DNA of 64,000 nt from JBEIHX01 sp040381075 (GCA_040381075.1 JBEIHX010000003.1:89068-153067), one strand, 5' to 3'. Shown: positions 35,671-44,797, counted from the stretch's first letter. Numbers and translations: made by a program. Notes: generated by a model not told the origin, from the sequence alone.

Positions 35671-37104
35671 TCACACAAGGCCGTAGGCCTCAGCGAAAAC
35701 CTGGATCGGGTGGGCGGTCTTGGGCGTGGTTGCGCCGGCGATTTCCGTGGTCATCAGAAGGCCGAGGTGATTGCACGCCAGCGGACAGTCTGAACACACA
35801 GTGTCATTGCCCTTCTGGGCCAGCTGGCGCGCCGCTGGCTTGCCGACCTTCCTCGCAAGGGGGCGGGTCGATTTCATCACCCCGAAAGTGCCGCCATGGC
35901 CGGAGCAGCGCTCCACGAGATCAACCTTGGTGTCCGGGATGAGCTTCAGCATTTCGGCGGATTTTGCGCCCATGTTCTGCGCCCGCGCGTGGCAGGCGTG
36001 ATGCACGCTGACGCCCCCTTTGACAGGAGACAGCCCCGGCGCGAGGCCGTCGGCCTTGGCGACTTCGACCACGTATTCGGAAATGTCGCGCGTCGCGCGC
36101 GACAGCTGTTTCACGTGCTCGTTTTCCGGCAGGACGAGCGGCCATTCGAACTTCATCATGAGTGAGCAGCTTGCGGTCAGCGACACGACGTCATAGCCGT
36201 CGGCGATCCACCGGGCGAACTCCTGCGACACCGTCTCGGCGCGGCGGGCCACTTCGGCGATGTCGCCATGCTCCAACTGCGGCATGCCACAGCAGGCCGG
36301 ATAGACGACCCGCGCTTCAACCCCCTGGTTGGCGAGCACCTTGAGGGCTGCGTAGCCGGTATCTGGCGTGTTGTAGTCGACGAAGCAGGTCGCGTAGACG
36401 ACGGCCTTGCGCTTGCCGAAGGAGGGGCCCTCCGGGTTCGGCGGAAACGGCACGGCGGCGAGATCTTCGAGCGTCAGCGTGTGATATTTCGGCAGGACCG
36501 CATCGCGGGCCACGCCTGCGACCTTCTCCAGGATTGGGCGCGTGAAGTCGTTGCCGACGTCGCTCACCCAATTGGCAAGACCTGCAATCGGTTTTGCGAT
36601 CCTGCCGTTGCGATCCGTTTTGGCGAGCGCGCTGCTCATGCCTTCGCCGGTTTTGCCGTCGCGTTTCAGTTCGGCGGCCCGGTAGCGCAGGATCAGATGG
36701 GGAAAATCAAGATTGAAGGCGTGCGGCGGGACGTAGGGGCACTTGGTCAGGAAGCACATGTCGCAGAGCGTGCAGGCGTCGACAACCTGCTTGTAATCCT
36801 CCTTCTTCACGCCATCGAGCTCGCTGGTCGGGCTTTCGTCCACCAGATCGAACAACCGTGGGAAGGAGTCGCACAGATTGAAGCATCGACGGCACCCATG
36901 ACAGATGTCGAAGACGCGCTCCATCTCCTCTTCGATCCTGGAGAAATCATAAAACTCCTCGGACCGCCAATCGAGAGGATGGCGGGTCGGCGCCTCGAGG
37001 CTGCCTTCGCGCGCGCCGCCTGACCCGCCAGTTGCTGAGCCTGCAGCTGACCCTGCGGCTGACCTCACGGATGAAGGCTCCGATGATGACGCTGTGTCCG
37101 ACAT
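35671..37104 (-). CDS. Iron-sulfur CCG-domain protein (GlpC/HdrD-like)
   Basis: This 477-residue protein has a Ser/Gly/Ala-rich N-terminal extension of about 40 residues. Two 4Fe-4S motifs follow: CHGCRRCFNLC and CTLCDMCFLTKCPY. The C-terminal half has two CCG-type modules, YPACCGMPQLEHG and RCSGHGGTFG, the second with the usual cysteine pair altered to Cys-Ser-Gly; HHACHARAQ lies between. It is homologous to anaerobic glycerol-3-phosphate dehydrogenase subunit C and heterodisulfide reductase D. With the adjacent rubrerythrin it probably carries electrons for peroxide reduction; the donor is unknown. Confidence 0.93.
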   Translation of the reverse strand: MSDTASSSEPSSVRSAAGSAAGSATGGSGGAREGSLEAPTRHPLDWRSEEFYDFSRIEEEMERVFDICHGCRRCFNLCDSFPRLFDLVDESPTSELDGVKKEDYKQVVDACTLCDMCFLTKCPYVPPHAFNLDFPHLILRYRAAELKRDGKTGEGMSSALAKTDRNGRIAKPIAGLANWVSDVGNDFTRPILEKVAGVARDAVLPKYHTLTLEDLAAVPFPPNPEGPSFGKRKAVVYATCFVDYNTPDTGYAALKVLANQGVEARVVYPACCGMPQLEHGDIAEVARRAETVSQEFARWIADGYDVVSLTASCSLMMKFEWPLVLPENEHVKQLSRATRDISEYVVEVAKADGLAPGLSPVKGGVSVHHACHARAQNMGAKSAEMLKLIPDTKVDLVERCSGHGGTFGVMKSTRPLARKVGKPAARQLAQKGNDTVCSDCPLACNHLGLLMTTEIAGATTPKTAHPIQVFAEAYGLV

Positions 37105-37167
37105 CGCACTACCGCTTTCTGTATGACCAGGTTCCGCCCTCGCGCCCCGCCTTCACGCCCGGATCCG

Positions 37168-37239
37168 CCGGCTGGCGGTGCAACCGAGGCTGGCGGTGCA
37201 ACTGAGGCTGGCGGTGCAACTGAGGCTGGCGATGCAACT
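37168..37239. repeat. 18-base tandem repeat, four copies
   Basis: Four copies of GGCTGGCGGTGCAACTGA, with one or two changes, lie in the 396-base gap between rubrerythrin and the Fe-S protein gene, 64 bases upstream of the latter's start codon. Confidence 0.93.
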
Positions 37240-37294
37240 GAGGCGCGTGCAGGCTGCTGGCGCAACCGGCGCTGTCGTCGAACGGGTCCGGCGC

Positions 37295-37438
37295 GCGAGC
37301 CCTGAGACAAGCCCTGAGACAAGCCCTGAGACAAGCCCTGGGACAAGCCCTGAGACAAGCCCTGGGACAAGCCCTGGGACAAGCCCTGGGACAAGCCCTG
37401 GGCCGAGCCCTGGGCCGAGCCCTGGGCCGAGCCCTCAG
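37295..37438. repeat. 12-base tandem repeat, twelve copies
   Basis: Twelve consecutive copies of a 12-base unit (consensus ACAAGCCCTGGG, with AG/GG and CCG/ACA variants) fill 144 bases between the rubrerythrin stop and the Fe-S protein gene. The variants are grouped: ACA copies first, then CCG copies, as expected from expansion by slippage. There are no spacers, so this is not a CRISPR array. Confidence 0.96.
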
Positions 37439-37500
37439 ACAGGCTCGGGCGTCGCGCGCCGACCCGACGGTTCGGTCTGACGGGACCGCGCCGCGTGGGC

Positions 37501-37920
<420 letters not shown>

Positions 37921-38127
37921 TATGGCGTCTCCACAAGGCGACGGCGGGCGCGCGCGCCGGTTTCCGGTCGGCGCGCCGCACATCGCTGCGGGTCGAAACC
38001 TAGTTCTGCGGGCGCCAAAGGCCAATCGTTTCTGTCTATGTGAGCGATAGGCTGGCTTTATGCCGCGATCGCCGCCGCGGGTGTGCGCCGCTGGCGCCGA
38101 TGGGCTGCCGATGGGCCGCGGGCGCCG

Positions 38128-38165
38128 GGGGCTGCCGGGGGGGCTGCCGGGGGGGGCTGCCGGGG
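38128..38165. repeat. GGGGCTGCCGG short tandem repeat, three copies
   Basis: Three imperfect copies of a G-rich 11-14-base unit lie in the divergent region; the G-runs vary in length between copies. Confidence 0.8.
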
Positions 38166-38370
38166 CGCGAGGTGGATGGTGACCGTCGGGCGCGGTGCTC
38201 CGGGACCCGCCAGCCCGGCGCGCCCCGCGGCTGCGGGCGCAATCCCGCGCCGCGCAGCATCCGGCAAGCCTGCGCCAGGGCGCGTGGAACTCCCCGATTG
38301 GCCGCAATCCGGTCATGCGCGCGGCCAAACCGCCCGGGATCGTGAGAAGCCGCTGGCGCAGCGCGACGGG

Positions 38371-38384
38371 TTAAGCTTTATTAA
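38371..38384 (+). promoter_or_regulatory. CtrA-like box (TTAA-N6-TTAA) upstream of the protease operon
   Basis: Two TTAA half-sites separated by six bases lie 28 bases before the GTG start at 38412, in an otherwise G+C-rich region. The alphaproteobacterial cell-cycle regulator CtrA binds TTAA-N7-TTAA(C), so this is one base short of consensus. It could also simply be an A+T-rich promoter element. Confidence 0.35.
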
Positions 38385-38411
38385 ACCGGTCGATCGAGGG
38401 GAGTGCGATCC

Positions 38412-40463
38412 GTGAGGAAAACCCGCCCAAAGCTTGCAGGCATGGCCGCGGCGACGGCCCTGTGCATGGCTCTGTCCGGTTGTGACGACCTGCGTGCGGT
38501 CACTGCAGCCTTCAGCCAGCATGTGCGCACCGGCGTCGAGGCGCGATTGGCGCAGGGACCAAAACCGCTCGCCGCCGTGGACACAGCGGCGCGCACCGTG
38601 TCGGAGGAAATGCTGGACTATGCGCGCGTGCGCCCGGCGATGTTCGTGCCCGGCGAGATCATCGCCAAACCGAAGGAAGCCGTGATCGAAGCCCAAGCGA
38701 TGGCTGTGGAGGACGGCGGTGCGCCGCTGCGGGCGATGTCGATCGCCCCGCCTGCGGACCCGGAGCGCGTGGCGGCGCGGGCGCTGGAGGCGCTGAAGCT
38801 TGACGGTCATGTGCGCGACCTGGCCGGAAAGGACAGGGACGGTCTTGCGGACGCCGTCTCCGAGCCTGTGATCGTCATCAATCTCGACGGGATGGCCGCG
38901 CCCATGGCCTTTGACGAGACCGCGCGCCTGGCCGGTTCCGGCGCGGCGTCCGGGCCGCAACGCGTGTCTGAGTCCGAGACTGGCGGTCCGTCTGCCGTTG
39001 AGCCGGCCAGCGTCGCCCGGACTGCAATCCCCGGCGCAATCCCCGGCGCTCAGCCCAGGCGCGCCGATGCGCCCGAGCCTCTCCCGCCGCCGCCGGACGC
39101 GGTGGCGCTGCGCCCCGACGGCTGCCCGCAGGGCGTGTCGACGGCCGAACTCAGGAAGGACATGGGTCTCGCTACGGAATGCGCGGTGAAGCAGATCGAG
39201 GCGACCGGCGCGTTCGAATATGTCGAGCCCAACTTCGTGGTGCATACCGAAATGGAGCCCAATGTGGTCGGCGCCCCGGTGACCGACCCGAGCGATCCCT
39301 TGTGGATCCTGCAATGGCATATGCGCGACCAGGGCGCCGGGACCGGCCAGTCGCCTGGCGGCGCGAGTTTCAGGTCCTACTGGTCGCGTCACCGCAACAC
39401 CGGCTCGCGCCGGGTCGTGGTCGCGGTGATCGACACCGGCCTCGACCTGTCGCACCCCGACTTTGCGGGCTCGCCGAACATCGCCCCGGGTTTTGACATG
39501 GTGCGCGACGTCGACCGCGCCGCCGACGGCAATGGTCGGGACGCGGACCCGAACGATCCGGGTGATAAGTGCGACCCCAATGATCCCAATGCGGAGTCGA
39601 GCTTCCACGGCACCCATGTCGCCGGCACCATCGGGGCGAACTCCAACAACGGTGTCGGCGTGGCCGGCGGCGCATGGAACGTGACGTTGGTGCCGGTGCG
39701 CGCCATCGGGCGGTGCGGCGGCAGCCTGACCGACATCAATGATGCGATCCGCTGGGCGGCGGGCACGGCGGCGGCCGTCGACTCGAACGGGGCGACGGTG
39801 GTGAACCGCAATCCCGCCAAGATCATCAATATGAGCCTGGGTCTCTTCACCACCTGTCCGCGTTCCATGCAGGATGCGATCGACTCGGCCACGGCCGCCG
39901 GCGCGACGATCGTGGTCGCGGCGGGCAACGCCCGCACCGACACCCGCAGCTACGCCCCGGCGAGCTGCCGGAACGTGATCGTGGTTGCCGCTGGCGACGC
40001 GCGTGGGGTTCTCGCGCCCTATTCGAACTACGGGGCCGAGGTGGACATCCTCGCCCCTGGCGGCGACCTGAAGCGCGATGACGACAAGGACAGGCGCCCT
40101 GACGGCGTGCTGTCGACCAAGCGCAAGACCAAGGGCTGCAAGGATCCGATGTCAGGGGCTGCGATCACGGCCGGGTGCCTGTACTCCTATGAGATGGGGA
40201 CATCCATGGCCGCGCCGCACGTGACGGCGGCGCTTGCGCTCATTCGCTCGGAGAATCCCCAGGCCACGCCGGCGCAGCTCTCCTCGATCCTGCTGTCGCG
40301 CGCCGTCTCGCCGATCGGGGGCGAACTGATGTGCTCGGGCGATTGCGCCGCCTACCCGAACTCCCGTCCCATCGCCGGTCAGCCGGGGGTCTGTTACCGC
40401 CCCTGTGGCGTGGGACGCCTCGATCTGGCGCGGCTTGACCCACCGCAGACAGTGCGCCGGTGA
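38412..40463 (+). CDS. S8-family (subtilisin-like) serine protease lipoprotein
   Basis: This 683-residue protease has a lipoprotein signal (MALSGC lipobox near residue 22), a ~300-residue pro-region and a subtilase domain. The catalytic triad is Asp341 in AVIDTGLDLSHPDF, His399 in FHGTHVAGTIG and Ser598 in GTSMAAPHV. The pro-region ends with FEYVEPNFVV, like an I9 propeptide. The GTG at 38412 has GAGGGGA about nine bases upstream; a GTG at 38403 is an alternative. A lipid anchor would tether it to the envelope. It heads a four-gene plus-strand unit; the next start is 103 bases on. Confidence 0.93.
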   Translation: MRKTRPKLAGMAAATALCMALSGCDDLRAVTAAFSQHVRTGVEARLAQGPKPLAAVDTAARTVSEEMLDYARVRPAMFVPGEIIAKPKEAVIEAQAMAVEDGGAPLRAMSIAPPADPERVAARALEALKLDGHVRDLAGKDRDGLADAVSEPVIVINLDGMAAPMAFDETARLAGSGAASGPQRVSESETGGPSAVEPASVARTAIPGAIPGAQPRRADAPEPLPPPPDAVALRPDGCPQGVSTAELRKDMGLATECAVKQIEATGAFEYVEPNFVVHTEMEPNVVGAPVTDPSDPLWILQWHMRDQGAGTGQSPGGASFRSYWSRHRNTGSRRVVVAVIDTGLDLSHPDFAGSPNIAPGFDMVRDVDRAADGNGRDADPNDPGDKCDPNDPNAESSFHGTHVAGTIGANSNNGVGVAGGAWNVTLVPVRAIGRCGGSLTDINDAIRWAAGTAAAVDSNGATVVNRNPAKIINMSLGLFTTCPRSMQDAIDSATAAGATIVVAAGNARTDTRSYAPASCRNVIVVAAGDARGVLAPYSNYGAEVDILAPGGDLKRDDDKDRRPDGVLSTKRKTKGCKDPMSGAAITAGCLYSYEMGTSMAAPHVTAALALIRSENPQATPAQLSSILLSRAVSPIGGELMCSGDCAAYPNSRPIAGQPGVCYRPCGVGRLDLARLDPPQTVRR

Positions 40464-40566
40464 CGCCGATGGCGACGCCTGACCCAACCGGGGCGCCCGT
40501 CTGGCTGCTGCGGACCGGGGCGCGCCGATTCGCATGCAGGATTGCCTGCCCCGGGGGAGGCGCGCC

Positions 40567-41187
40567 ATGACGGGCAGGACCCAGACCATCGGGTGGTTCG
40601 GTCTCGGCGGCGTTGCGGTCGCTGCGGTTGCTGGCGTGTTCCTGGGAGAGACGCCGAAGCCTGCCGCGCCGGACGCCCCGCCGCCGGTGATGTCCGAGGA
40701 CGCCGCCGTCCATGCGTCGGGCGCGCCGATGGCGGTGGCCGATGCTGAGGAGGTCGCAGGCAGCCCGGGCCCCGGTCCGGCTGGCGTTGGTGAGACCAGG
40801 CGCATTCTTGAGCGCGACGGTCCGCCGCCGCTGTCGGTCACTGCACGTCCTGCCGCCGGCGGTCGGGAGGTGTCGCTGGTCGTGAAGCTGAGGGACCCGA
40901 AACTCGCCCAGTCGCTGGCTGCGCTCTACGCGCGGTCTCCTGCAGAGGCGGAAGCGCGCGTGCGCGCCCTGCTGTCCGAGGGCAAAGTCGATCCCCGACT
41001 GATCGAGGGGCTCGCCATCAACAGTTTCAGTCTGGGCGGGGAGGCCGACATTCGGGTGAAGATCGGCGGCGGCGGCGATCTGACGCAACGCACGAAAGAG
41101 CTCGCCGCCGCGCTGGAACGCGCCCCCGGCGTCGCCTACGCTGAGCCCAATTATGAAGCCGCGCCCTTTGGAGACGTGAAGCCATGA
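40567..41187 (+). CDS. Membrane-anchored protein with subtilisin-propeptide-like C-terminus
   Basis: The 206-residue protein has an N-terminal helix (TIGWFGLGGVAVAAVAGVFLG) that should anchor it in the inner membrane, a Pro/Ala-rich linker to about residue 90, and a small folded end of ~110 residues. That end finishes LERAPGVAYAEPNYEA, matching the VxYxEPN end of I9 propeptides and of the neighbouring protease's own pro-region. Propeptide domains can be separate inhibitors or folding helpers, so this may regulate the protease in trans; that is inference. GGGGAGG precedes the ATG, and the end overlaps the next gene by four bases. Confidence 0.72.
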   Translation: MTGRTQTIGWFGLGGVAVAAVAGVFLGETPKPAAPDAPPPVMSEDAAVHASGAPMAVADAEEVAGSPGPGPAGVGETRRILERDGPPPLSVTARPAAGGREVSLVVKLRDPKLAQSLAALYARSPAEAEARVRALLSEGKVDPRLIEGLAINSFSLGGEADIRVKIGGGGDLTQRTKELAAALERAPGVAYAEPNYEAAPFGDVKP

Positions 41188-41810
41188 ACCTGCGCACGCC
41201 CGCCACTGCGGTTCTTGCCGCGACCTGTCTTGCCGCGACCCTGTCGGTTGCGGCCTGCGACCGGCTCCCCTGGGCGCCCAAGCCGTCGGACGAGGCGCAA
41301 CCCCAGCAGACGCAGCCCCCCGCACAGGCCGCGTCAGGGCCGCAGCGCCCGGAGGGCACAGTGCCCGTCGAGGTGGAGAGTGAGATCGATTGGCCGGCTG
41401 CGCGCCAGGACGCCAGCGGCGACGCCGGGATCGCCGTCGCCGTCACGTCGCCGATCCCGATCCTGGCGCCCTCCACCGCCACCGCGCAATCCTTCGATCC
41501 GGCCCAGAAGAATTTTGGGGTCACCGCCGATGGCTATTATGCGAAGTTTCCCGGCCCGCGCTTCGACATGATCGTGAACGGCACCAAGACAGGGATCCTG
41601 GCGCCGCGGTCTGCGCCGCTGCCGCGGGAGCCGGTCAAGGATTTCTCGTTCAATTACTCCGAGACTGGCGCTGAGGTTGCGTTCAGCCGCTACGGCGCAA
41701 GTTACCTTGTGACCTTCGAATGCAAGAACAATGTCGCCCCCGAACAATGCATCACGGAAGACCAGGCGCGCGCGGCCATTGAAGAATTCATCCTGGTCGG
41801 ATCGAGTTAA
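41184..41810 (+). CDS. Uncharacterised lipoprotein of the protease operon
   Basis: The 208-residue protein has a signal peptide with a lipobox (LSVAAC, Cys at about 25), then a Pro/Gln-rich linker and a compact C-terminal domain of ~110 residues (KNFGVTADGYYAKFPGPRFDMIVNGTKTG and FSFNYSETGAEVAFSRYGASYLVTFEC). Two cysteines near the end, in FECKNN and EQCITED, could form a disulfide. I do not recognise the family. It overlaps the upstream gene (ATGA) and lies four bases before the M23 gene, so all are co-translated. Confidence 0.75.
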   Translation: MNLRTPATAVLAATCLAATLSVAACDRLPWAPKPSDEAQPQQTQPPAQAASGPQRPEGTVPVEVESEIDWPAARQDASGDAGIAVAVTSPIPILAPSTATAQSFDPAQKNFGVTADGYYAKFPGPRFDMIVNGTKTGILAPRSAPLPREPVKDFSFNYSETGAEVAFSRYGASYLVTFECKNNVAPEQCITEDQARAAIEEFILVGSS

Positions 41811-41814
41811 CGTC

Positions 41815-43071
41815 ATGACGCCGATCAAGACCCGCCGCCCTTTGACATTGGCGCCAATCATCATCGCCGCGCTCGCCCTTTCGGGGTGCGATGTCGTGCA
41901 GCGGGAATGGGAGCGGATCCAGAACTGGCGCAAGGAGCAGGGCGGCGACAAACCGTTGCCGCCGCAGCCGACGCCGGCGCCAGCTCCAGCCCCTGGTCCT
42001 GGCGAAACCGGACCGGCGGCGCCGGGACCTGCGGGGCCGGGACCTGCGGCGCCGGGACCTGCGGAGCCGGGGCCAGGCGACGCCCAGCCGGCCCCCCCGA
42101 CACCTGCGCCGGGCGAGCCCGCCCCTGGTCAGCCCGCCCCCCAACCGGATCAGCCCCAATCGGGTCAGCTCCCGGTCAGTCAGCCGGATGCGCCGCCGGA
42201 CGCGCCGCCGCCGGGGCCCGCCGGACCGGGCGCCCCCGCACCTGCCGGTCCTGGCGGGCCGGCGCCGACCCCCGCCCCGGCGCCGGTTGCGATTCCGGTG
42301 GAACCGGTGCGACCGGCCAGGCCGGGGGAGTTCCTGTACTACGCGCCGGGCGATCTGAAGCCAGGTTCGGGGACCGGCGTGATTGATGAAACGGTCTATG
42401 CTCCGGGCATCCGCTTTCCGGTTGCGACCACCGCATTCATCAACAGCCAGGTGTTTGGAGCTGGCGGCATGAGCGGCCCGCCGGGCGGCCAGTGCGATGG
42501 CCCGAACTTCAGCTATCCCTGGCGGGAGAACTTCTGCGAGCAGCGCGCCGGGCGCACGCGTGCGACGCTCAACTGCCCGTCCAAGGCCGTGCACCAGGGC
42601 GTGGACATTCGCGGCGGCACGTCGTCGATCTGTCGGGCGATGGCGCGCGCACTGAAGGTTGACCGCACCCAGGTGACCCAGGTGGAGGTGATTGCGGTTG
42701 AAGACGGCGTGATCTCCAATGTCGGGACCTACACAGTCGAGTTACGCGCCGGCGGGCGGATCTACCGGTATCTGCACCTCAACATGGCGAAACTCGCTGT
42801 CACCCAGGGGCAGGCGGTCAAGGCTGGCGACCGGGTCGGGTATCTGTCGAGTGATTTCGGCGACGCAGCCACGACCTTCCATCTGCACTTCGAGATCAAG
42901 GCCAACATCGCCGGCGTGGGATGGACATGGGTCTCGCCATATATGTCCCTGGTCCAAGCCTACGGGCGGGATCGCACCCTTGCCGCGGTGCGCGTGGCGG
43001 ATGCGACGCCCGCGGCGCCGGTTGTCGCCGCCGTCCCGGACGCCTCTGGCGGCCAGGCGGCCGCGCCCTGA
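41815..43071 (+). CDS. M23-family metallopeptidase lipoprotein with Pro-rich linker
   Basis: The 418-residue protein has a lipobox (LALSGC), a Pro/Ala/Gly-rich linker from ~45 to ~165, and a C-terminal LytM/M23 domain. Zinc-site motifs are HQGVD (His260, Asp264) and FHLHFE (His356, His358), with YLHLNMAKLAVTQGQAVKAGDRVGYLS between them. M23 enzymes cut peptidoglycan cross-links; intact ligands suggest activity. The linker is long enough to span from a membrane anchor to the cell wall. It is the last gene of the protease operon. Confidence 0.9.
   Translation: MTPIKTRRPLTLAPIIIAALALSGCDVVQREWERIQNWRKEQGGDKPLPPQPTPAPAPAPGPGETGPAAPGPAGPGPAAPGPAEPGPGDAQPAPPTPAPGEPAPGQPAPQPDQPQSGQLPVSQPDAPPDAPPPGPAGPGAPAPAGPGGPAPTPAPAPVAIPVEPVRPARPGEFLYYAPGDLKPGSGTGVIDETVYAPGIRFPVATTAFINSQVFGAGGMSGPPGGQCDGPNFSYPWRENFCEQRAGRTRATLNCPSKAVHQGVDIRGGTSSICRAMARALKVDRTQVTQVEVIAVEDGVISNVGTYTVELRAGGRIYRYLHLNMAKLAVTQGQAVKAGDRVGYLSSDFGDAATTFHLHFEIKANIAGVGWTWVSPYMSLVQAYGRDRTLAAVRVADATPAAPVVAAVPDASGGQAAAP
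42016..42075 (+). repeat. 15-base tandem repeat in a Pro-rich linker, four copies
   Basis: Four copies of GCGGCGCCGGGACCT encode Ala-Ala/Gly-Pro-Gly-Pro units in the linker of the M23 lipoprotein. The unit keeps frame, so copy number would set linker length. Confidence 0.9.
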
Positions 43072-43250
43072 TCGCCGGACGCCGCCCGTGCGCCGGGTCC
43101 GGCGGGCCTTCCGGCCGTGCGCGGGTGTGAGGGGCGGCATGCGGCCAGGTGTCGTCTGGCGGTTGGCCCGCGCGCGCGGCTGCAGCCCAGTGTGCAGCCC
43201 AGTGTGACGTGCGCCTCGAAACCTGCGGGCGCTTGGGCTATCTGAGCGGA

Positions 43251-44393
43251 ATGACCTCAGTCACGCTCGATCTTGCCCGCGCCACTCCGCCTGCGGCCCC
43301 GGTTCCTCTCGTCGGGCTCACCCGGCAGGGCCTGCGCGCGGCGCTCGAAGCTGGCGGCGTTGAAAAGGCCAAAATGCGCGCCGAGCAGATCTGGCGCTGG
43401 CTCTACCATTACGGCGTCACGGATTTCGAGGCGATGAGCAATATCGCCAAGGACCTGCGCCAGACGCTGGCGGGTCGTTTCAATCTTGGGCGGCCCGAGA
43501 TCACGGCGCGTCAGGTCGCGCGCGACGGCGTGCGCAAGTGGCTGATCCGGCTGGGGCCGGGTGTTGAAGTTGAAACCGTTTTCATTCCGGATGTTGCGGG
43601 CGCGGGCGCGCTGTGCGTCTCGTCGCAGGTCGGCTGCACCCTGACCTGCTCCTTCTGCCACACGGGCACCCAGAAGCTGGTGCGCAATCTGACGGCGGCG
43701 GAGATCGTCGCCCAGGTCATGGTTGCGCGTGACGATCTGAACGAATGGCCAACCTCCAATGAGGACCGGCAGCTCACCAACATCGTGTTCATGGGGATGG
43801 GCGAGCCGCTCTACAATCTCGATGCGGTGGCTGACGCGATCGAGATCATCACCGACGGCGACGGCATCGCGATCGGGCGCCGGCGCATCACCGTCTCCAC
43901 GGCAGGGGTGGCGACGCACATCCCCGAACTTGGCGCGCGCACGGGTGCGATGCTCGCGATCTCGCTGCACGCCACCAACGACGCGCTGCGCGATGTTCTC
44001 GTGCCGCTCAATCGCAGGTTTCCGCTCGCCGATCTGATGGCCGCCATCAAGGCCTATCCTGGGCTGTCGAACGCCAAACGCGTCACGTTCGAGTACGTGA
44101 TGTTGAAGGGGGTCAACGACAGTCTCGCCGAGGCGCGCGCACTCGTGAACCTGATCAAGGGCGTGCCGGCGAAGATCAATCTGATCCCGTTCAATCCCTG
44201 GCCGGGGACCGAGTACGAATGTTCGGATTGGTCAACGATCGAGGCGTTTGCCGCGGTTCTCAACCGCGCCGGCTACGCCTCGCCGATCCGCACCCCGCGC
44301 GGGCGCGACATTCTGGCGGCCTGCGGGCAGTTGCGCTCGCAGAGCATCAAGGAGCGCGCCAGCGCCCGCAGGGCGCGGGCCGACGCAGGGTAG
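43251..44393 (+). CDS. rlmN: 23S rRNA (adenine-2503-C2)/tRNA methyltransferase RlmN
   Basis: This 380-residue radical SAM enzyme methylates A2503 of 23S rRNA (and A37 of some tRNAs). The cluster-binding CxxxCxxC is CTLTCSFC (Cys129, 133, 136). Other RlmN marks are AEQIWRWLYHYGVTDFEAMSN near the N-terminus, VFMGMGEPLYNLDAV, SLHATNDALRDVLVPLNR and IPFNPWPG. The ATG at 43251 is preferred over upstream starts, since the region before it carries a small repeat and lacks family similarity. It stands alone 179 bases after the M23 gene. Confidence 0.96.
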   Translation: MTSVTLDLARATPPAAPVPLVGLTRQGLRAALEAGGVEKAKMRAEQIWRWLYHYGVTDFEAMSNIAKDLRQTLAGRFNLGRPEITARQVARDGVRKWLIRLGPGVEVETVFIPDVAGAGALCVSSQVGCTLTCSFCHTGTQKLVRNLTAAEIVAQVMVARDDLNEWPTSNEDRQLTNIVFMGMGEPLYNLDAVADAIEIITDGDGIAIGRRRITVSTAGVATHIPELGARTGAMLAISLHATNDALRDVLVPLNRRFPLADLMAAIKAYPGLSNAKRVTFEYVMLKGVNDSLAEARALVNLIKGVPAKINLIPFNPWPGTEYECSDWSTIEAFAAVLNRAGYASPIRTPRGRDILAACGQLRSQSIKERASARRARADAG

Positions 44394-44797
44394 CGCGCTG
44401 TAGGCTCAAGGCTGGGACAGCCAGGGCCGGGCAGATATCCGTTGCTGTGCGCGTGCCTGCAGCCTGTCCGGCGTCCGCCGGGTAAGGCTCCCGGGAAAGG
44501 CGCTCCGCGGCGATGCGTATGGCAGTGGTCACGCGGCGCACCAACGGAGCGTTGTCACGCGGCGTGTCGTCCAGACGGCGGGTTGTTCAGACGGCGTGGT
44601 GTCCAGGCGGGGTATTGTCCAAGCGGGGTATTGTCCAGGATTGCCTGGACCAACCGTTGCCTGGACCAACCATTGCCTGGACCAACCATTGCCTGGACCA
44701 ACCATTGCCTGGACTGACCATTGCCTCGGCCGGGCGCATTCGCGCGTCAAACCTGCGACTGCCGCCTGCCGCATTGGGCAGGCGGCGGCGCATGGCC
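44394..44797. other. Repeat-filled convergent intergenic region
   Basis: The 404 bases between the stops of rlmN and the ferritin-like gene contain no supported gene. Their second half is a double 16-base repeat array (44571-44727). Confidence 0.6.
44571..44727. repeat. Two adjacent 16-base tandem repeat families
   Basis: Four copies of a CCAGGCGGGGTATTGT-like unit (44571-44634) are followed, after five bases, by five copies of ATTGCCTGGACCAACC (44640-44719) and a partial sixth. Both families have exactly the same 16-base period, and both contain CCAGG/CCTGG words, so the second may be derived from or phase-locked to the first. No unique spacers are present. Confidence 0.94.

Larger units (their letters stand above)
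37921..38411. other. Divergent intergenic region between rubrerythrin and the protease operon
   Basis: These 491 bases hold both divergent promoters. The middle part (38050-38350) is extremely G+C-rich and contains the repeat at 38128-38165. An A+T-rich stretch appears just before the protease gene at 38369-38386. No gene is supported. Confidence 0.5.

Noticed and set aside
37295..37438. CRISPR array
   Set aside because: The 12-base units abut directly; there are no unique spacers and no cas genes.
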